From the NCBI GenBank assembly GCA_029863245.1, contig JAOTVV010000003.1:1-64000 (forward strand): 64,000 nucleotides of DNA, written 5' to 3'. Within the stretch, counting starts at the first letter, position 1. Each line of letters begins with the position of its first letter. Under the pieces are notes generated by a model that was given only the letters and a program-made list of their open reading frames with translations, had not been told where the DNA came from and did no database searches. The DNA comes from Gemmatimonadota bacterium. GTDB taxonomy: Bacteria > Gemmatimonadota > Gemmatimonadetes > Gemmatimonadales > GWC2-71-9. Positions 53,369-62,985 of this stretch are shown here, piece by piece. The position numbers and the translations under genes were made by a program.

Positions 53369-54459
53369 TCCGGGTGCTGATCGCAGGGGGCGGGACGGGT
53401 GGCCACCTAATGCCCGCACTCGCCCTTGCAGACGCACTGCGCAGCGAAACCGATGACGTCGAGCCGGTGTTGGTGGGAGCGGCGCGCGGTGTCGAAGCCC
53501 GCATCCTTCCAACGCGCTCCTTCCGCTACCACCTCCTTCCGGCCGAACCGCTCTATCGTCGCGCCTGGTGGCGGAATCTGCGCTGGCCGCTGATCCTCGC
53601 CCGACTGCTCAGAGCCGGCGCGCGGCTCTTGGAGGCTGAGCAGCCGGCGGTGGCGGTGGGGACCGGAGGCTACGCGTCCGGGCCCATCCTGTGGCAGGCC
53701 ATGCGGCGTGGGGTGCCGCTGGTGCTCCAGGAGCAGAACGCTTTTCCGGGCCTCACGACGCGGTGGCTGGCCGGCCGAGCCCGGCAGATTCACCTGGGGT
53801 ATCCGGAAGCCCGGCTCCATCTGCGCCCGGGCCGCCGCACGGAGGTGTGCCAGTACGGCAACCCCATCGTGCCACCGCCCGACCCGCGGCCCGACCGGGA
53901 CCGCGCGAGGATGCAGCTCGGCCTGCCGACGGATGTCCCGGTCGTGTTCGTCATGGGGGGGAGCCAGGGGGCCAGGGCCGTCAACGAGGCCGTTGCCGGC
54001 GCCATGAGAAACGGAGCGTTCCGGGGCTGCGGGGTGCTGTGGAGTACCGGACCGGCGATGTACGACGAGTTTCGTGCCCATCACCAGGAGCCCGACCGCA
54101 TCGTGCGGCCATTTTGGGACCCCGTCGCAGAGGCCTACGCGGCGGCCGATCTGGTGGTAGCCCGAGCGGGGGCGATGACGACCGCCGAGTTGTGTGCCTG
54201 GGGGCTACCGTCCGTGCTGGTTCCGCTGCCGACCGCCGCCGGGAGCCATCAGACCAGAAACGCTGAGGCGCTCGCTCAGGCCGGCGCGGCCGTGCACCTC
54301 GGCCAGGACCACCTGAGCCCTGAAGCGCTCGCGCGCGCCGTGCGCCAACTCCTCGATTCCCCCACCGACCGGTCCCGAATGGAGGCCGCCGCACGGGCCC
54401 GAGGGTACCCGAAAGCAGCCCAAAACATCGCCCGCCACATCCTGTCTCTAGTGAGCTAA
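53365..54459 (+). CDS. murG: UDP-GlcNAc:lipid I GlcNAc transferase MurG
   Basis: MurG adds GlcNAc to lipid I, forming lipid II at the inner face of the membrane. The 364-residue GT-B protein has the N-terminal glycine-rich motif IAGGGTGGHLMPALAL, VGTGGYASGPILWQAM, LQEQNAFPGLTTR, the second-domain loop VMGGSQGARAVNEAV and the donor-binding stretch VVARAGAMTTAELCAWGLPS. It starts with GTG in the ftsW stop. A 51-nt gap containing a promoter separates it from murC. Confidence 0.95.
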   Translation: MIRVLIAGGGTGGHLMPALALADALRSETDDVEPVLVGAARGVEARILPTRSFRYHLLPAEPLYRRAWWRNLRWPLILARLLRAGARLLEAEQPAVAVGTGGYASGPILWQAMRRGVPLVLQEQNAFPGLTTRWLAGRARQIHLGYPEARLHLRPGRRTEVCQYGNPIVPPPDPRPDRDRARMQLGLPTDVPVVFVMGGSQGARAVNEAVAGAMRNGAFRGCGVLWSTGPAMYDEFRAHHQEPDRIVRPFWDPVAEAYAAADLVVARAGAMTTAELCAWGLPSVLVPLPTAAGSHQTRNAEALAQAGAAVHLGQDHLSPEALARAVRQLLDSPTDRSRMEAAARARGYPKAAQNIARHILSLVS

Positions 54460-54469
54460 GTCCAGTACC

Positions 54470-54498
54470 TTTCGCAACTTTCGCGATCGCCTTATATT
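54470..54498 (+). promoter_or_regulatory. Internal dcw promoter before murC
   Basis: TTTCGC (54470-54475) and TATATT (54493-54498) are 17 nt apart in the only sizeable gap of the dcw cluster. The local sequence is AT-rich for this genome. The predicted start lies about 5 nt before the murC ATG, so the mRNA would be almost leaderless. It would drive murC, ftsQ, ftsA and ftsZ separately from the upstream genes. Confidence 0.55.
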
Positions 54499-54510
54499 AG
54501 CTGCCCACCG

Positions 54511-55890
54511 ATGCACCTTTTTGCCCCTGACGATCCCCGACCCATCCATTTCATGGGGATAGCGGGCGCTGGGATGAGTGCGCTGGCACTCGTCGCCCTG
54601 CGCCGCGGGGTTGCTGTCTCCGGCTGTGACGTTCATTCCGAAGCTGCCGACGAGTTGCGGCGGCACGGGGCCAAGGTACTGGCTGGCCACGATCCAAGCC
54701 ACGTAAGTGACTCTCGCGCATTGGTTTATACCGCTGCGGTTGCCGCCGACCATCCGGAGGTCGCCGCGGCCCGGGCTGCCGGCCTGCCAGTGATGACCAG
54801 GGCGCACGCGCTCTCGGCGGTGGTCGAGGGGGGGAGGGTGATCGGCGTGGCCGGTACGCACGGCAAGACGACGACCACGGCGATGGTGACCGAGGCGCTC
54901 ACCGCGGCTGGGCGAAACCCGACGGCGCTGGTGGGAGGGCGCGTCAATGCGTGGGAGGGAAACGTCCGGTTCGGTGGTGACGCCCTCTTCGTCGTCGAGG
55001 CCGACGAGTACGATCGCTCCTTCCTTGAGCTCGCGCCCGCCGTCGCTCTGGTGAACAACGTCGAGGCCGATCATCTGGAGTGCTATGGCTCGCTCGAGGC
55101 CTTGGAGGAGGCGTTCATCCGGTTCGCCGGACGGGCGGAGCGAGTGCTGGTGGGGGCCGATGACGGCGGGGCGAAGCGAGTCGGCGACGCGCTGACGGTC
55201 CCGGTGTGGACGGTGGGGTTGGCCAAGGACGCGGATCTCCGGCTCACCGATGTGGTGCGCGAGCCGAAACGGAATGCCGCGGCGCTGACGCTGCCCGACG
55301 GAAACACCGTGCGGCTCGAGCTTCGCGTGCCCGGTCTGCACAACCTCCGAAACGCCGCGATGGCCGTCGGTGCGGCGCTGGCCATCGGAGCGGACGTGGA
55401 CGCGGCCGTGGATGGGCTGTCAGGGTTCGCCGGAGTGGGACGGCGGTTCGAGCTGCTCGGTACCGCTCGTGGAGTGACCATCGTGGACGACTACGCGCAT
55501 CATCCGTCCGAGGTCGCGGCAACCCTGGGGGCGATGCGGCAGCGGTATCCCGACGCCCGACTCGTCGCAGTCTTCCAGCCCCATCTCTTCTCGCGGACCC
55601 GCGACCTGGGGCAAGCCATGGGCATTGCACTCGCGATGGCCGACCGGGCGGTCGTGACCGAGATCTATCCGGCGCGCGAGCGGCCGATTCCTGGGGTGAC
55701 CGGTGAAGTGGTCGCCGAGGCGGCCCGCATGGCCGGCGCGGTGGTGGAGTGGGTACCCATCCGCGGAGACGTGACCCACCGCGTGGCCGCGCTGGTGGCC
55801 GACGGGGACGTCGTGGTGACGTTGGGGGCCGGCGACATCACCGACGTGGGTCGCGAGCTGATGCGGCAGCTCAGCGGCGCGGCAGCGTGA
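54511..55890 (+). CDS. murC: UDP-MurNAc:L-alanine ligase
   Basis: MurC adds the first amino acid, L-alanine, to UDP-MurNAc. The 459-residue protein has the N-terminal HFMGIAGAGMSALALV motif, the ATP loop GVAGTHGKTTTTAMV, VEADEYDRSFL, NNVEADHLECYGS, and the domain 3 signature DDYAHHPSEVAATL with FQPHLFSRT. No ribosome site precedes the ATG, in keeping with the promoter a few bases upstream. In many bacteria murB and ddl follow murC; here ftsQ follows directly with a 4-nt overlap. Confidence 0.96.
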   Translation: MHLFAPDDPRPIHFMGIAGAGMSALALVALRRGVAVSGCDVHSEAADELRRHGAKVLAGHDPSHVSDSRALVYTAAVAADHPEVAAARAAGLPVMTRAHALSAVVEGGRVIGVAGTHGKTTTTAMVTEALTAAGRNPTALVGGRVNAWEGNVRFGGDALFVVEADEYDRSFLELAPAVALVNNVEADHLECYGSLEALEEAFIRFAGRAERVLVGADDGGAKRVGDALTVPVWTVGLAKDADLRLTDVVREPKRNAAALTLPDGNTVRLELRVPGLHNLRNAAMAVGAALAIGADVDAAVDGLSGFAGVGRRFELLGTARGVTIVDDYAHHPSEVAATLGAMRQRYPDARLVAVFQPHLFSRTRDLGQAMGIALAMADRAVVTEIYPARERPIPGVTGEVVAEAARMAGAVVEWVPIRGDVTHRVAALVADGDVVVTLGAGDITDVGRELMRQLSGAAA

Positions 55891-56567
55891 AGCGGCGGGT
55901 CGCCGTCCTCGCGGTCGTCCTCGGGGCGGTGGCGCTGGCGTACGTGCTGTTGCCGCTGGGGCTACGCCGGATCGACTTCTTCCGGGTGCGCCAGGTGGAG
56001 CTGGTCGGCGTGCGGTATCTATCCCCGGAGCGCGTGCTTGCCGGCCTCATGCTTCCGTCCGATCTCAACTTGTTCGATCCGCTTGGTGACTTGGAACAGC
56101 GGGCCGAATCGGTACCAGGGATCGTGCGGGCCACGGCGGCGAGGCGCCTCCCGGCGACGCTCCGCATCTCGGTGGTCGAGGAATTGCCGGTCGCGTTTGC
56201 GCGCGGCAGCGGTGGGCTCGTTCCGCTTGACGGTGCGGGGCATCCGCTTCCCTACGACGCCGCGGCGACGGGCTTCGATCTCCCGATCGTCGAGCGACCG
56301 GATTCGGTGCTCACGCGCATCCTCACATTGGTGCGCCGAACGGATGCGACGCTGTTCGAGCAGGTGGATGCCGCCCGGCGCGGTCGCGACGAATCCGTTA
56401 TTCTGGAGGTGGGCACTCGGCGCGTCCTGTTGGGCTCGGGCGCGGTCGAGGACGATATTCGAGCCGTGCGAGCCGTCCGCCTGCACCTCACGCAGCAGGA
56501 GATCCCGTTTCGGGAGCTCGATGCCCGGTTCGAGGGGTGGGTCGTCGTACGTCGGGGGAGAGCGTGA
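55887..56567 (+). CDS. ftsQ: Division protein FtsQ
   Basis: FtsQ is a bitopic divisome protein that links FtsL-FtsB to early division proteins. The 226-residue protein has a transmembrane helix at about residues 5-23 and a POTRA domain directly after it (RRIDFFRVRQVELVGVRYLS ... LPATLRISVVEELPVAFAR). A beta domain ends the chain. It starts with GTG overlapping murC and ends with a 4-nt overlap with ftsA. Sequence conservation is modest; the POTRA pattern and position make the call firm. Confidence 0.88.
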   Translation: MKRRVAVLAVVLGAVALAYVLLPLGLRRIDFFRVRQVELVGVRYLSPERVLAGLMLPSDLNLFDPLGDLEQRAESVPGIVRATAARRLPATLRISVVEELPVAFARGSGGLVPLDGAGHPLPYDAAATGFDLPIVERPDSVLTRILTLVRRTDATLFEQVDAARRGRDESVILEVGTRRVLLGSGAVEDDIRAVRAVRLHLTQQEIPFRELDARFEGWVVVRRGRA

Positions 56568-57793
56568 AGCGTGAATCGGTAGTTGCTGGGCTGGACATAG
56601 GCAGCACGAAGACGTGCGCCGTGATCGCGGAGGTTGCGGGCGAGGGGCGATCGGTGTCGACGAAGATCCTCGGCGTGGGTCTCGCTCGCACGACCGGCGT
56701 TCGACGCGGCGTGGTGCGCGACATCGACGAGACCACGCGAGCGGTGGGGAGCGCGGTGCGCGACGCCGAGCGGATGGCGGGAGCCAAGGTCACCGGCGTC
56801 TACTGCGGCGTCTCCGCCGAGAACGTTCGGACCCAGGTGACCAAGGGTCTGGTGGCCGTGACCGGGAACGAGGTCAAGGCGGCGGACGTGAAACGCGTGC
56901 ACGAAGTCGCCTTGAGCGTGAGCCTCGGTGACGAGCACGCGCTGTTGCTTCCGATCCCCCAGGAGTACACGCTCGACAAGCAGGGGGGCATCAACGATCC
57001 CGTCGGCATGACCGGCATGCGGCTCGAGGTCGAGATGCGGATCGTGGCCGTGCACAAGCAGTCGGCACAAAACCTCCGCAAGGCCGTGGAGCGTGCCGGT
57101 TACCCGGTGCACGAGCTGGTGCTCGAGCCGCTCGCGGCGGCGCAAGCGGTGCTGACCGACGAAGAGAAGGAACTCGGCTGTGCCCTGGTGGAGCTTGGCG
57201 GTGGCTCGACTACCGTCGCTATCTTCCATGACCACAAGCTGAGGCACCTGTCGTCGGATCGGTGCGCGGGCGCGTACGTGACCAGCGACTTGGTCCACGG
57301 GTTGAGCGTCACGCAGACCGACGCGGAGCGCTTGAAGGAACGGTGGGGTGTCGCGTACACTCCTCTGGTCGACCCGGACGAGATGATCGAGTTGCCGAGC
57401 ACGCCGGGGCAGGGGGCACGGCACGCCAAACGGGAGTTGGTGGCGCACATCGTTCATCAGCGGTTGGACGAGATCTTCGGTCGGGTGCTCGATCAGATTG
57501 GCCAGGCGGGGTATGCCGGGCGGCTCGCTGCGGGAGTGGTGCTAACAGGTGGCGGGGCGCACATGGCCGGGATCGTGGAGCTCGGACGAGAGGTGTTCGC
57601 GATGCCGGTGCGCAAAGGTGTGCCGGAGCGCGGCATCAAGGGATTGGTCGACAGCGTACAGGCTCCGCGGTACGCGGTGCCGGTGGGCTTGGCCCTCTAC
57701 GGGATGCGTCGTTCCCTGGGGGACGCCGCGGGAGACACCACCGTGGACAGGGTTTTGGGTCCGGTGAAGCGTTGGCTGCAGGAGTTCTTTTAG
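56564..57793 (+). CDS. ftsA: Division protein FtsA
   Basis: FtsA is an actin-like ATPase that tethers FtsZ to the membrane. The 409-residue protein shows the phosphate 1 loop [15 protein letters not shown], the 1C domain after about residue 85 ([20 protein letters not shown]), [14 protein letters not shown] as phosphate 2, and [20 protein letters not shown] as the adenosine motif. The C-terminal helix [13 protein letters not shown] is amphipathic and matches the membrane-targeting sequence. The GTG start is 4 nt inside ftsQ. A 23-nt gap with a GAGGAA ribosome site leads to ftsZ. Confidence 0.95.
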   Translation: MKRESVVAGLDIGSTKTCAVIAEVAGEGRSVSTKILGVGLARTTGVRRGVVRDIDETTRAVGSAVRDAERMAGAKVTGVYCGVSAENVRTQVTKGLVAVTGNEVKAADVKRVHEVALSVSLGDEHALLLPIPQEYTLDKQGGINDPVGMTGMRLEVEMRIVAVHKQSAQNLRKAVERAGYPVHELVLEPLAAAQAVLTDEEKELGCALVELGGGSTTVAIFHDHKLRHLSSDRCAGAYVTSDLVHGLSVTQTDAERLKERWGVAYTPLVDPDEMIELPSTPGQGARHAKRELVAHIVHQRLDEIFGRVLDQIGQAGYAGRLAAGVVLTGGGAHMAGIVELGREVFAMPVRKGVPERGIKGLVDSVQAPRYAVPVGLALYGMRRSLGDAAGDTTVDRVLGPVKRWLQEFF

Positions 57794-57816
57794 CCACAGG
57801 CGACAACGAGGAACGC

Positions 57817-58953
57817 ATGGTCTTCGAACTCGAGGAATCGATCGCGAAGAACGCCCGCATGAAGGTGGCAGGGATCGGCGGGGGTGGAGGCAACGCCGTG
57901 AACCGGATGATCGAAGAGCGCCTTTCTGGGGTGGAGTTCATCTCGATCAACACGGACGCGCAGGCACTCCTCCACAACAGAGCGGACATCAAGACCCAGA
58001 TCGGCAAGAAGCTGACCCGGGGCCTTGGCGCCGGCGCCCGTCCGGAGATCGGCCGACAGGCGATCGAGGAGAATCGCGACGATGTGCTGCACGTGCTGGA
58101 AGGTGCCGACCTCGTGTTCGTCACCTGCGGTATGGGCGGCGGAACTGGCACGGGCGCGGCGCCGATCGTGGCACAGCTGTCCCGCGACGTGGGGGCCCTG
58201 ACGGTCGGGATCGTGACCAAGCCATTCCTGTTCGAGGGCCGGAAGCGGATGCGGCAGGCCGAAATCGGCATTGCCGAAATGCGCAAACACGTCGACACGA
58301 TGATCGTGGTGCCCAACGAGCGGTTGCTCGCGGTGGTGGGCAAGAACGTCCCGTTCCAGGAGGCCCTCAAGAAGGCCGATGAGGTCTTGCTGCATGCGAC
58401 CCAGGGGATCTCGACCCTCATCAGCATCACGGGCCTCGTGAATGTGGATTTCGCCGATGTTCGAACGGTGATGCAGAATGGCGGCTCGGCCCTCATGGGC
58501 ACCGGGGTCGGGCGCGGTGAGGACCGGGCCATCGAAGCGGCGCAGCAGGCCATCACGAGCCCGCTGCTGGATAATGTCTCGATTGGCGGGTCGACCGGCG
58601 TGCTGGTGAATATCAATGGTGGCGAAGACCTCACGTTGGGCGAAGTGAATCAGATCAGCGAGATCATCCACGATGCCGCGGGCGATCAGGCCGAGATCAT
58701 CTTCGGGGCGGTGCACGATCCGGCGATGGCGGGTGAGGTGCGGGTGACCGTGATCGCGACGGGGTTCGACAAGGTTGTCACCCAGCAGGAGGGACCCTTC
58801 GGCCGAGCCGGGCTGCCCGGCGTGCTCCCGTTCCCGCAGCGCCCGCAGCGCATCTCCACGCCGCTGCAGCCTTCCAGCCCGACGCCAGCCGTTCCCAACG
58901 CCGAGGTGGGAGAGATGGAGATCCCGACATTCATCCGGCGCCAGATGGACTGA
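57817..58953 (+). CDS. ftsZ: Tubulin-like division protein FtsZ
   Basis: FtsZ polymerises with GTP into the division ring. The 378-residue protein has the nucleotide-binding segments [15 protein letters not shown], the tubulin signature [12 protein letters not shown] and the T7 loop [11 protein letters not shown] with its catalytic aspartates. After a proline-rich linker it ends in the conserved tail [13 protein letters not shown], which binds FtsA and other partners. The stop shares a base with the ATG of the M23 peptidase gene. Confidence 0.97.
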   Translation: MVFELEESIAKNARMKVAGIGGGGGNAVNRMIEERLSGVEFISINTDAQALLHNRADIKTQIGKKLTRGLGAGARPEIGRQAIEENRDDVLHVLEGADLVFVTCGMGGGTGTGAAPIVAQLSRDVGALTVGIVTKPFLFEGRKRMRQAEIGIAEMRKHVDTMIVVPNERLLAVVGKNVPFQEALKKADEVLLHATQGISTLISITGLVNVDFADVRTVMQNGGSALMGTGVGRGEDRAIEAAQQAITSPLLDNVSIGGSTGVLVNINGGEDLTLGEVNQISEIIHDAAGDQAEIIFGAVHDPAMAGEVRVTVIATGFDKVVTQQEGPFGRAGLPGVLPFPQRPQRISTPLQPSSPTPAVPNAEVGEMEIPTFIRRQMD

Positions 58954-60215
58954 TGCACCGGCGTGCGCTTCGCGTCGCCGGCGGGCTCGCCGCCGGCATC
59001 GCGCTCCTTCGCATCGGCACGAGCGTGTTCGGCGGTGACGACCTGCCAGTTGCACTGCCACTCGTCGTCTCGACGGCCTACGAGGAGCGAAGCGATACGC
59101 TCCAGTCCAGCGAGACGCTCTCCCACCTGTTCGCACGCCACAACATCGTCGGATCCGAGCTCCTGCAACTTCTCGAGGCGGCCGAGCCCATCGATCCCAG
59201 ACGAGTGCGCGCGGGTCAGGTGTTCGCGTTTCGGTACGTGCTCAACGAGCCGGTGCCGGAGCGTGTGACGGTACGGCTCGGGAGCGAGCAGATCCTCCGG
59301 TTGAAGCGGGACGTGGACGTGGGATGGCTCGGCGAGTCGCAGCCGATCTACTGGACCGTCAATACCGAGATCGCCTGGGGGCAGATTCGATCCTCGTTGT
59401 ACGAGACCGTGGAGGGGTTGGTACCCGACGACGTACTGCCACCGGCGGAACGCGCGCGCCTTACGTGGGACCTGGCCGACGGCGTGTTCGGATGGGTGGT
59501 CGACTTCACGCGGGACAACTACCCCGGTGACGCCTTCGAGATCGCCTACGAGCGTCTCACGTCCGATCTCGGGGACGTGCGGTTCGGCCGGATCCTCGCG
59601 GCCAAAGTCGAGACGCGCGGCGTGGAGAACTCGGCCTACGTCATGACCGATGACCGGGGCTTCAACGCCTACTACTCTGCCGAGGGGCATTCGCTGCGGC
59701 GAGCGTTCAAGCTCTACCCCGCCGAGTTCCGGCGGATCTCCTCGGGGTTTTCGCGCAACCGCTACCATCCCATTCTGAAGCAGAGCCGGCCACATCTCGG
59801 GGTAGACTACTCGGCGGCGAGTGGCACGCCGATCATGGCCACGGGCGACGGGACGGTGACGCGCGCCAGCCGCTGGGGCGGCTACGGACTCGTGGTCGTG
59901 ATTCGCCATCCCAAGGGTATCCAGACGCGCTATGCGCACATGCGAAGTCTGGCCTCGGGCATCCACGCCGGAACACGGGTGCGGCAGAGCCAGGTGATCG
60001 GATATGTGGGGATGTCGGGGCTGGCCAACGCGCCCCACCTGCACTACGAGTTTCTGAAGAACGGTCGGCACGTCGACCCGCGAACGGCCGTGCGCTTCGG
60101 CGAAGGCGACCCCGTGCCGAAGGCGCGGCGGGCCGAGTTCGACTCACTGAAGATCCAGTACGACAGGTTGCTCGCCCCTCCAGCGGCTCCCACCATCGCG
60201 GCCGGACTCGACTGA
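58953..60215 (+). CDS. M23-family peptidoglycan endopeptidase
   Basis: A 420-residue exported protein with an N-terminal signal anchor (about residues 8-28, with RRALRVAGG ahead). A LysM/opacity-like region (LSHLFARHNIVGSELLQLLE and onward) occupies about 45-100. The C-terminal LytM/M23 domain spans about 255-385. Zinc and catalytic residues are visible in SRPHLGVDYSAASGTPIMAT (HxxxD), YAHMRSL and ANAPHLHYEF (HxH). Such enzymes cut stem-peptide crosslinks and serve in cell separation or elongation. Directly downstream of ftsZ, it is probably co-expressed for septal splitting; that role is inferred from position. Confidence 0.9.
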   Translation: MHRRALRVAGGLAAGIALLRIGTSVFGGDDLPVALPLVVSTAYEERSDTLQSSETLSHLFARHNIVGSELLQLLEAAEPIDPRRVRAGQVFAFRYVLNEPVPERVTVRLGSEQILRLKRDVDVGWLGESQPIYWTVNTEIAWGQIRSSLYETVEGLVPDDVLPPAERARLTWDLADGVFGWVVDFTRDNYPGDAFEIAYERLTSDLGDVRFGRILAAKVETRGVENSAYVMTDDRGFNAYYSAEGHSLRRAFKLYPAEFRRISSGFSRNRYHPILKQSRPHLGVDYSAASGTPIMATGDGTVTRASRWGGYGLVVVIRHPKGIQTRYAHMRSLASGIHAGTRVRQSQVIGYVGMSGLANAPHLHYEFLKNGRHVDPRTAVRFGEGDPVPKARRAEFDSLKIQYDRLLAPPAAPTIAAGLD

Positions 60216-60280
60216 CTGGCGACGGATCGGGGGCGATGGGTGACGTACCCCGTGATCCGATGCCCTGAACAGCCGGACCC

Positions 60281-62092
60281 ATGGTGTTGATCGTCGCGAT
60301 CGTTGCCGCCGCGTTTGCGCTCGGCCTCTGGGTCTATGTGCTCCGCGAAGATCTCGGCGCCGAGGGAGTGGGGCTCGCGACGCTTCGTGCCGCCGGTGTC
60401 GGCCTGCTGGCCCTCCTGTTGCTCAATCCCAGCTGGCTGGACGACGCCGTGCCCGGGCGGACCACCGTCCTGTTGGACCGGTCCCTGAGCTTTCACGCCG
60501 CCGGCGGGCAGTGGGAGACCGCTCGCGACACGGCGCGCCGGATCGCCGGCCCGCGCGGCCGCCTCCTGGGGTTCGGGGCCACGGTCGGGCCCGTCGAAGA
60601 CTCGGTTCCGCTCGACGGCGACTCGCGACTCCGCGAGGCCCTTACGGTTGCACGGGGCCTCGGCGGCCCCGTCACCGTGGTGACTGATGGGGAACTCACG
60701 GATCTCGCCACGATTCCGCCGCAGCTCCTGAACGGCGTCGAGATGGTGGTGTTACCGCGCCACGACGTGCCTGGCGTGGCCCTGCTGCACGTGGACCTGC
60801 CGACCACGGTTGCCCGTGACGACTCGGTCGTGGCCACGGTGGTCATCGGCACGTGGGGCCAGCTGGGTGGCAGGGTGAGCCTCGAGGTCACCCTCGACGG
60901 TCGGCGCCTTCGCGGCGGGCAATTCGATCTGCCGCCCCCGCCGGCCACGGCCCGTCGCGCGGTCGTGCTCCCCCCGCGGGCGTTGGCTCCCGGTACCCAC
61001 GTGGTCGCGTTTCGGGTCGCCGCGGACGGCGACGTGGAATTGCGGGACAATGTTCGGCTCCGCACGATCACGGTGACGGACGTGGCGCCCATCGTGGTCA
61101 TACTAGACCCACCCGACTGGGACGGACGCTTTCTCGCGGCCGTGGTGGCCGACGTGTCCGGCGTGCCGGTCCGCGGATTTGCCCGCGTGGCGGGGGAGTC
61201 GTGGATCGAGACCCGGAAGGGAACGGGCGTGACCGCGACGACCATCCGCCAGGCGGTCACCGGTGCGTCACTCGTGGTGGCGCGGGGCGATCTCACCGCG
61301 TGGGGCGTCCCCGGCACGACCCCGGTGTGGCGGTGGTCGGTCGAGGGCGAGGCGCCACAGCTCGGGGAGTGGTACCTGTCCGGCCCGGTTCCCTCCTCTC
61401 CGCTCCTCGCCGACCTGGCGCGGGTGGAGTGGGATTCCCTGCCGCCGCTCCTTGCTGCCAACGCGCGGCGCGGGACCGCGGACAGCTGGACGGTTCTCGC
61501 CGCACGCGAGGGGCGGCGTGGCCCGCCGCGCCCCCTCGTGGTCGGATCGACGAGTGGCAGCCGGCGCGAATTGGTGACGGGAGGTGATGGCTTTTATCGC
61601 TGGATGCTGCGCGGAGGCGCGGGGCTCGAGGCGTTTCGTACCCTGGTGGCGGCGGGTACGGACTGGTTGCTGGCGTCCGATCGGCCTGCCCGACGCGGGC
61701 GGCTCGACGCATTGCGCGTGGTGCAGCGCGGAGTCCCCGTCGGCTTTCAGTGGCGAGCGGATTCGCCGCCGGATTCGGTGGCCGTGACGCTGCAAAGCGC
61801 CACGGCCGACACCGTGGTTGTGCTCCGCTTCGATGTCGAGGGCAGGGCCAGCGCCTCGCTCGATCCCGGCACGTACCAATGGCAGTGGGACGGGGAGCGG
61901 GGATCGATCGTGGTCGAGGAGTACTCCGATGAGTGGCCCCCGCGCGACGGCGTGGTGCGATCGGAACGGCCGGCGGATGGAGTGACGTCGCGCGTGGAAG
62001 CATATCTGCGGCAGCGGTGGTGGGCGTTCGCGCTGGTGATCGTGGCGTTCGTGGGTGAGTGGGCATGGCGTCAGCGTCGAGGCTTGCCATGA
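60281..62092 (+). CDS. Membrane protein with degenerate vWA-like domain
   Basis: A 603-residue protein with two N-terminal hydrophobic segments (about 2-19 and 33-50), a long periplasmic part and a C-terminal membrane helix (WWAFALVIVAFVGEWAW). The segment after the second helix (RTTVLLDRSLSFHAAGGQWE) has the position and pattern of a von Willebrand A domain following BatA-type membrane segments. The MIDAS metal motif DxSxS is only partly kept (DRSLS). An Ig-like/DUF region and a second alpha/beta segment (VAPIVVILDPPDWDGRFLAA) follow, as in DUF4159- or BatA-like proteins. It lies 65 nt after the M23 peptidase and overlaps ftsY in ATGA. The function is unknown. Confidence 0.65.
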   Translation: MVLIVAIVAAAFALGLWVYVLREDLGAEGVGLATLRAAGVGLLALLLLNPSWLDDAVPGRTTVLLDRSLSFHAAGGQWETARDTARRIAGPRGRLLGFGATVGPVEDSVPLDGDSRLREALTVARGLGGPVTVVTDGELTDLATIPPQLLNGVEMVVLPRHDVPGVALLHVDLPTTVARDDSVVATVVIGTWGQLGGRVSLEVTLDGRRLRGGQFDLPPPPATARRAVVLPPRALAPGTHVVAFRVAADGDVELRDNVRLRTITVTDVAPIVVILDPPDWDGRFLAAVVADVSGVPVRGFARVAGESWIETRKGTGVTATTIRQAVTGASLVVARGDLTAWGVPGTTPVWRWSVEGEAPQLGEWYLSGPVPSSPLLADLARVEWDSLPPLLAANARRGTADSWTVLAAREGRRGPPRPLVVGSTSGSRRELVTGGDGFYRWMLRGGAGLEAFRTLVAAGTDWLLASDRPARRGRLDALRVVQRGVPVGFQWRADSPPDSVAVTLQSATADTVVVLRFDVEGRASASLDPGTYQWQWDGERGSIVVEEYSDEWPPRDGVVRSERPADGVTSRVEAYLRQRWWAFALVIVAFVGEWAWRQRRGLP

Positions 62093-62985
62093 GGAAGGGT
62101 CTGTGGCAGCGGATCAAAGAGGTGGCGCTCACCGACGTGACCGTGTTGGTGAAAGGGCTTGACAGCGAGACGCTGGAACGCGTGGAGCGAGTGCTCGTGG
62201 AGGCGGATTTCGGTCCTGCCGCGCTCGACATCGCGGAGGACCTGGAGGGACAGCTCAGGCGGGGTGCGCTCAAGTCCGAGGCGGCGGTGCGCGCCTGGCT
62301 CACCGAACGCGTCACCGGCTACCTGCCCCCGGCCTCGGCGGCTACCGGGCTCGAATTGGGTGACGGCTCGGGGCCTGCCGTGGTCCTCATCTTCGGGGTA
62401 AACGGCGGAGGCAAGACGACCACGATCGCCAAGCTGGCGCACGGGCTCCGGCGTGAGGGCCGATCCGTGCTGCTTGCGGCGGCCGACACCTTTCGGGCCG
62501 GTGCTCGCGAGCAGCTGCGCATCTGGGCCGACCGGCTCGACGTTCCAATCGTGACCGGCTCCCAGGGCGGCGACCCGGCTGCGGTGGCGTTCGACGCGAT
62601 CGAGGCGGCCACGGCTCGCGGTGTGGACGCGGTGCTGATCGACACGGCGGGGCGTCTTCACACGCACGGCGACCTCATGGACGAACTCAAGAAGATTGCC
62701 CGCGTCGTGAGCCGGAAACGCGCTGGCGCGCCGCACGAGAGTCTTCTCGTGCTGGATGCCACGGTGGGGCAGAACGCGTTCCAGCAGGGGCGGCTCTTCT
62801 CCGAGGCCGTCCCGCTCACGGGCATCGTGCTGACCAAGCTAGACGGCACGGCCAAGGGTGGGGCGGTGCTGCGGGTCCAGCATGAGCTCGGGCTGCCGAT
62901 CCGGTTCGTCGGCGTGGGTGAGGGGCTCGCCGATCTGGAGATCTTCAATCCCGCCCGGTTCGCCGAGCGGCTCCTGGCCGACTGA
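62089..62985 (+). CDS. ftsY: Signal recognition particle receptor FtsY
   Basis: FtsY receives ribosome-nascent chain-SRP complexes at the membrane and hydrolyses GTP with Ffh. The 298-residue protein has the helical N domain followed by the G domain: G1 GVNGGGKTTT at 103-112, AADTFRAGAREQL, LIDTAGRLHTHGDLMDEL and LTKLDGTAKGG. The acidic A domain of proteobacterial FtsY is missing, as in many other phyla. A longer upstream frame overlaps the previous gene and is rejected. The ATG overlaps that gene's stop by 4 nt. Confidence 0.96.
   Translation: MRKGLWQRIKEVALTDVTVLVKGLDSETLERVERVLVEADFGPAALDIAEDLEGQLRRGALKSEAAVRAWLTERVTGYLPPASAATGLELGDGSGPAVVLIFGVNGGGKTTTIAKLAHGLRREGRSVLLAAADTFRAGAREQLRIWADRLDVPIVTGSQGGDPAAVAFDAIEAATARGVDAVLIDTAGRLHTHGDLMDELKKIARVVSRKRAGAPHESLLVLDATVGQNAFQQGRLFSEAVPLTGIVLTKLDGTAKGGAVLRVQHELGLPIRFVGVGEGLADLEIFNPARFAERLLAD

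Noticed and set aside
60226-60260. GGATC/GATCC inverted repeat in the gap after the M23 peptidase gene
   Set aside because: The stem is only 5 bp, mismatched further in, with no T-run on either strand, so neither terminator nor operator can be supported.
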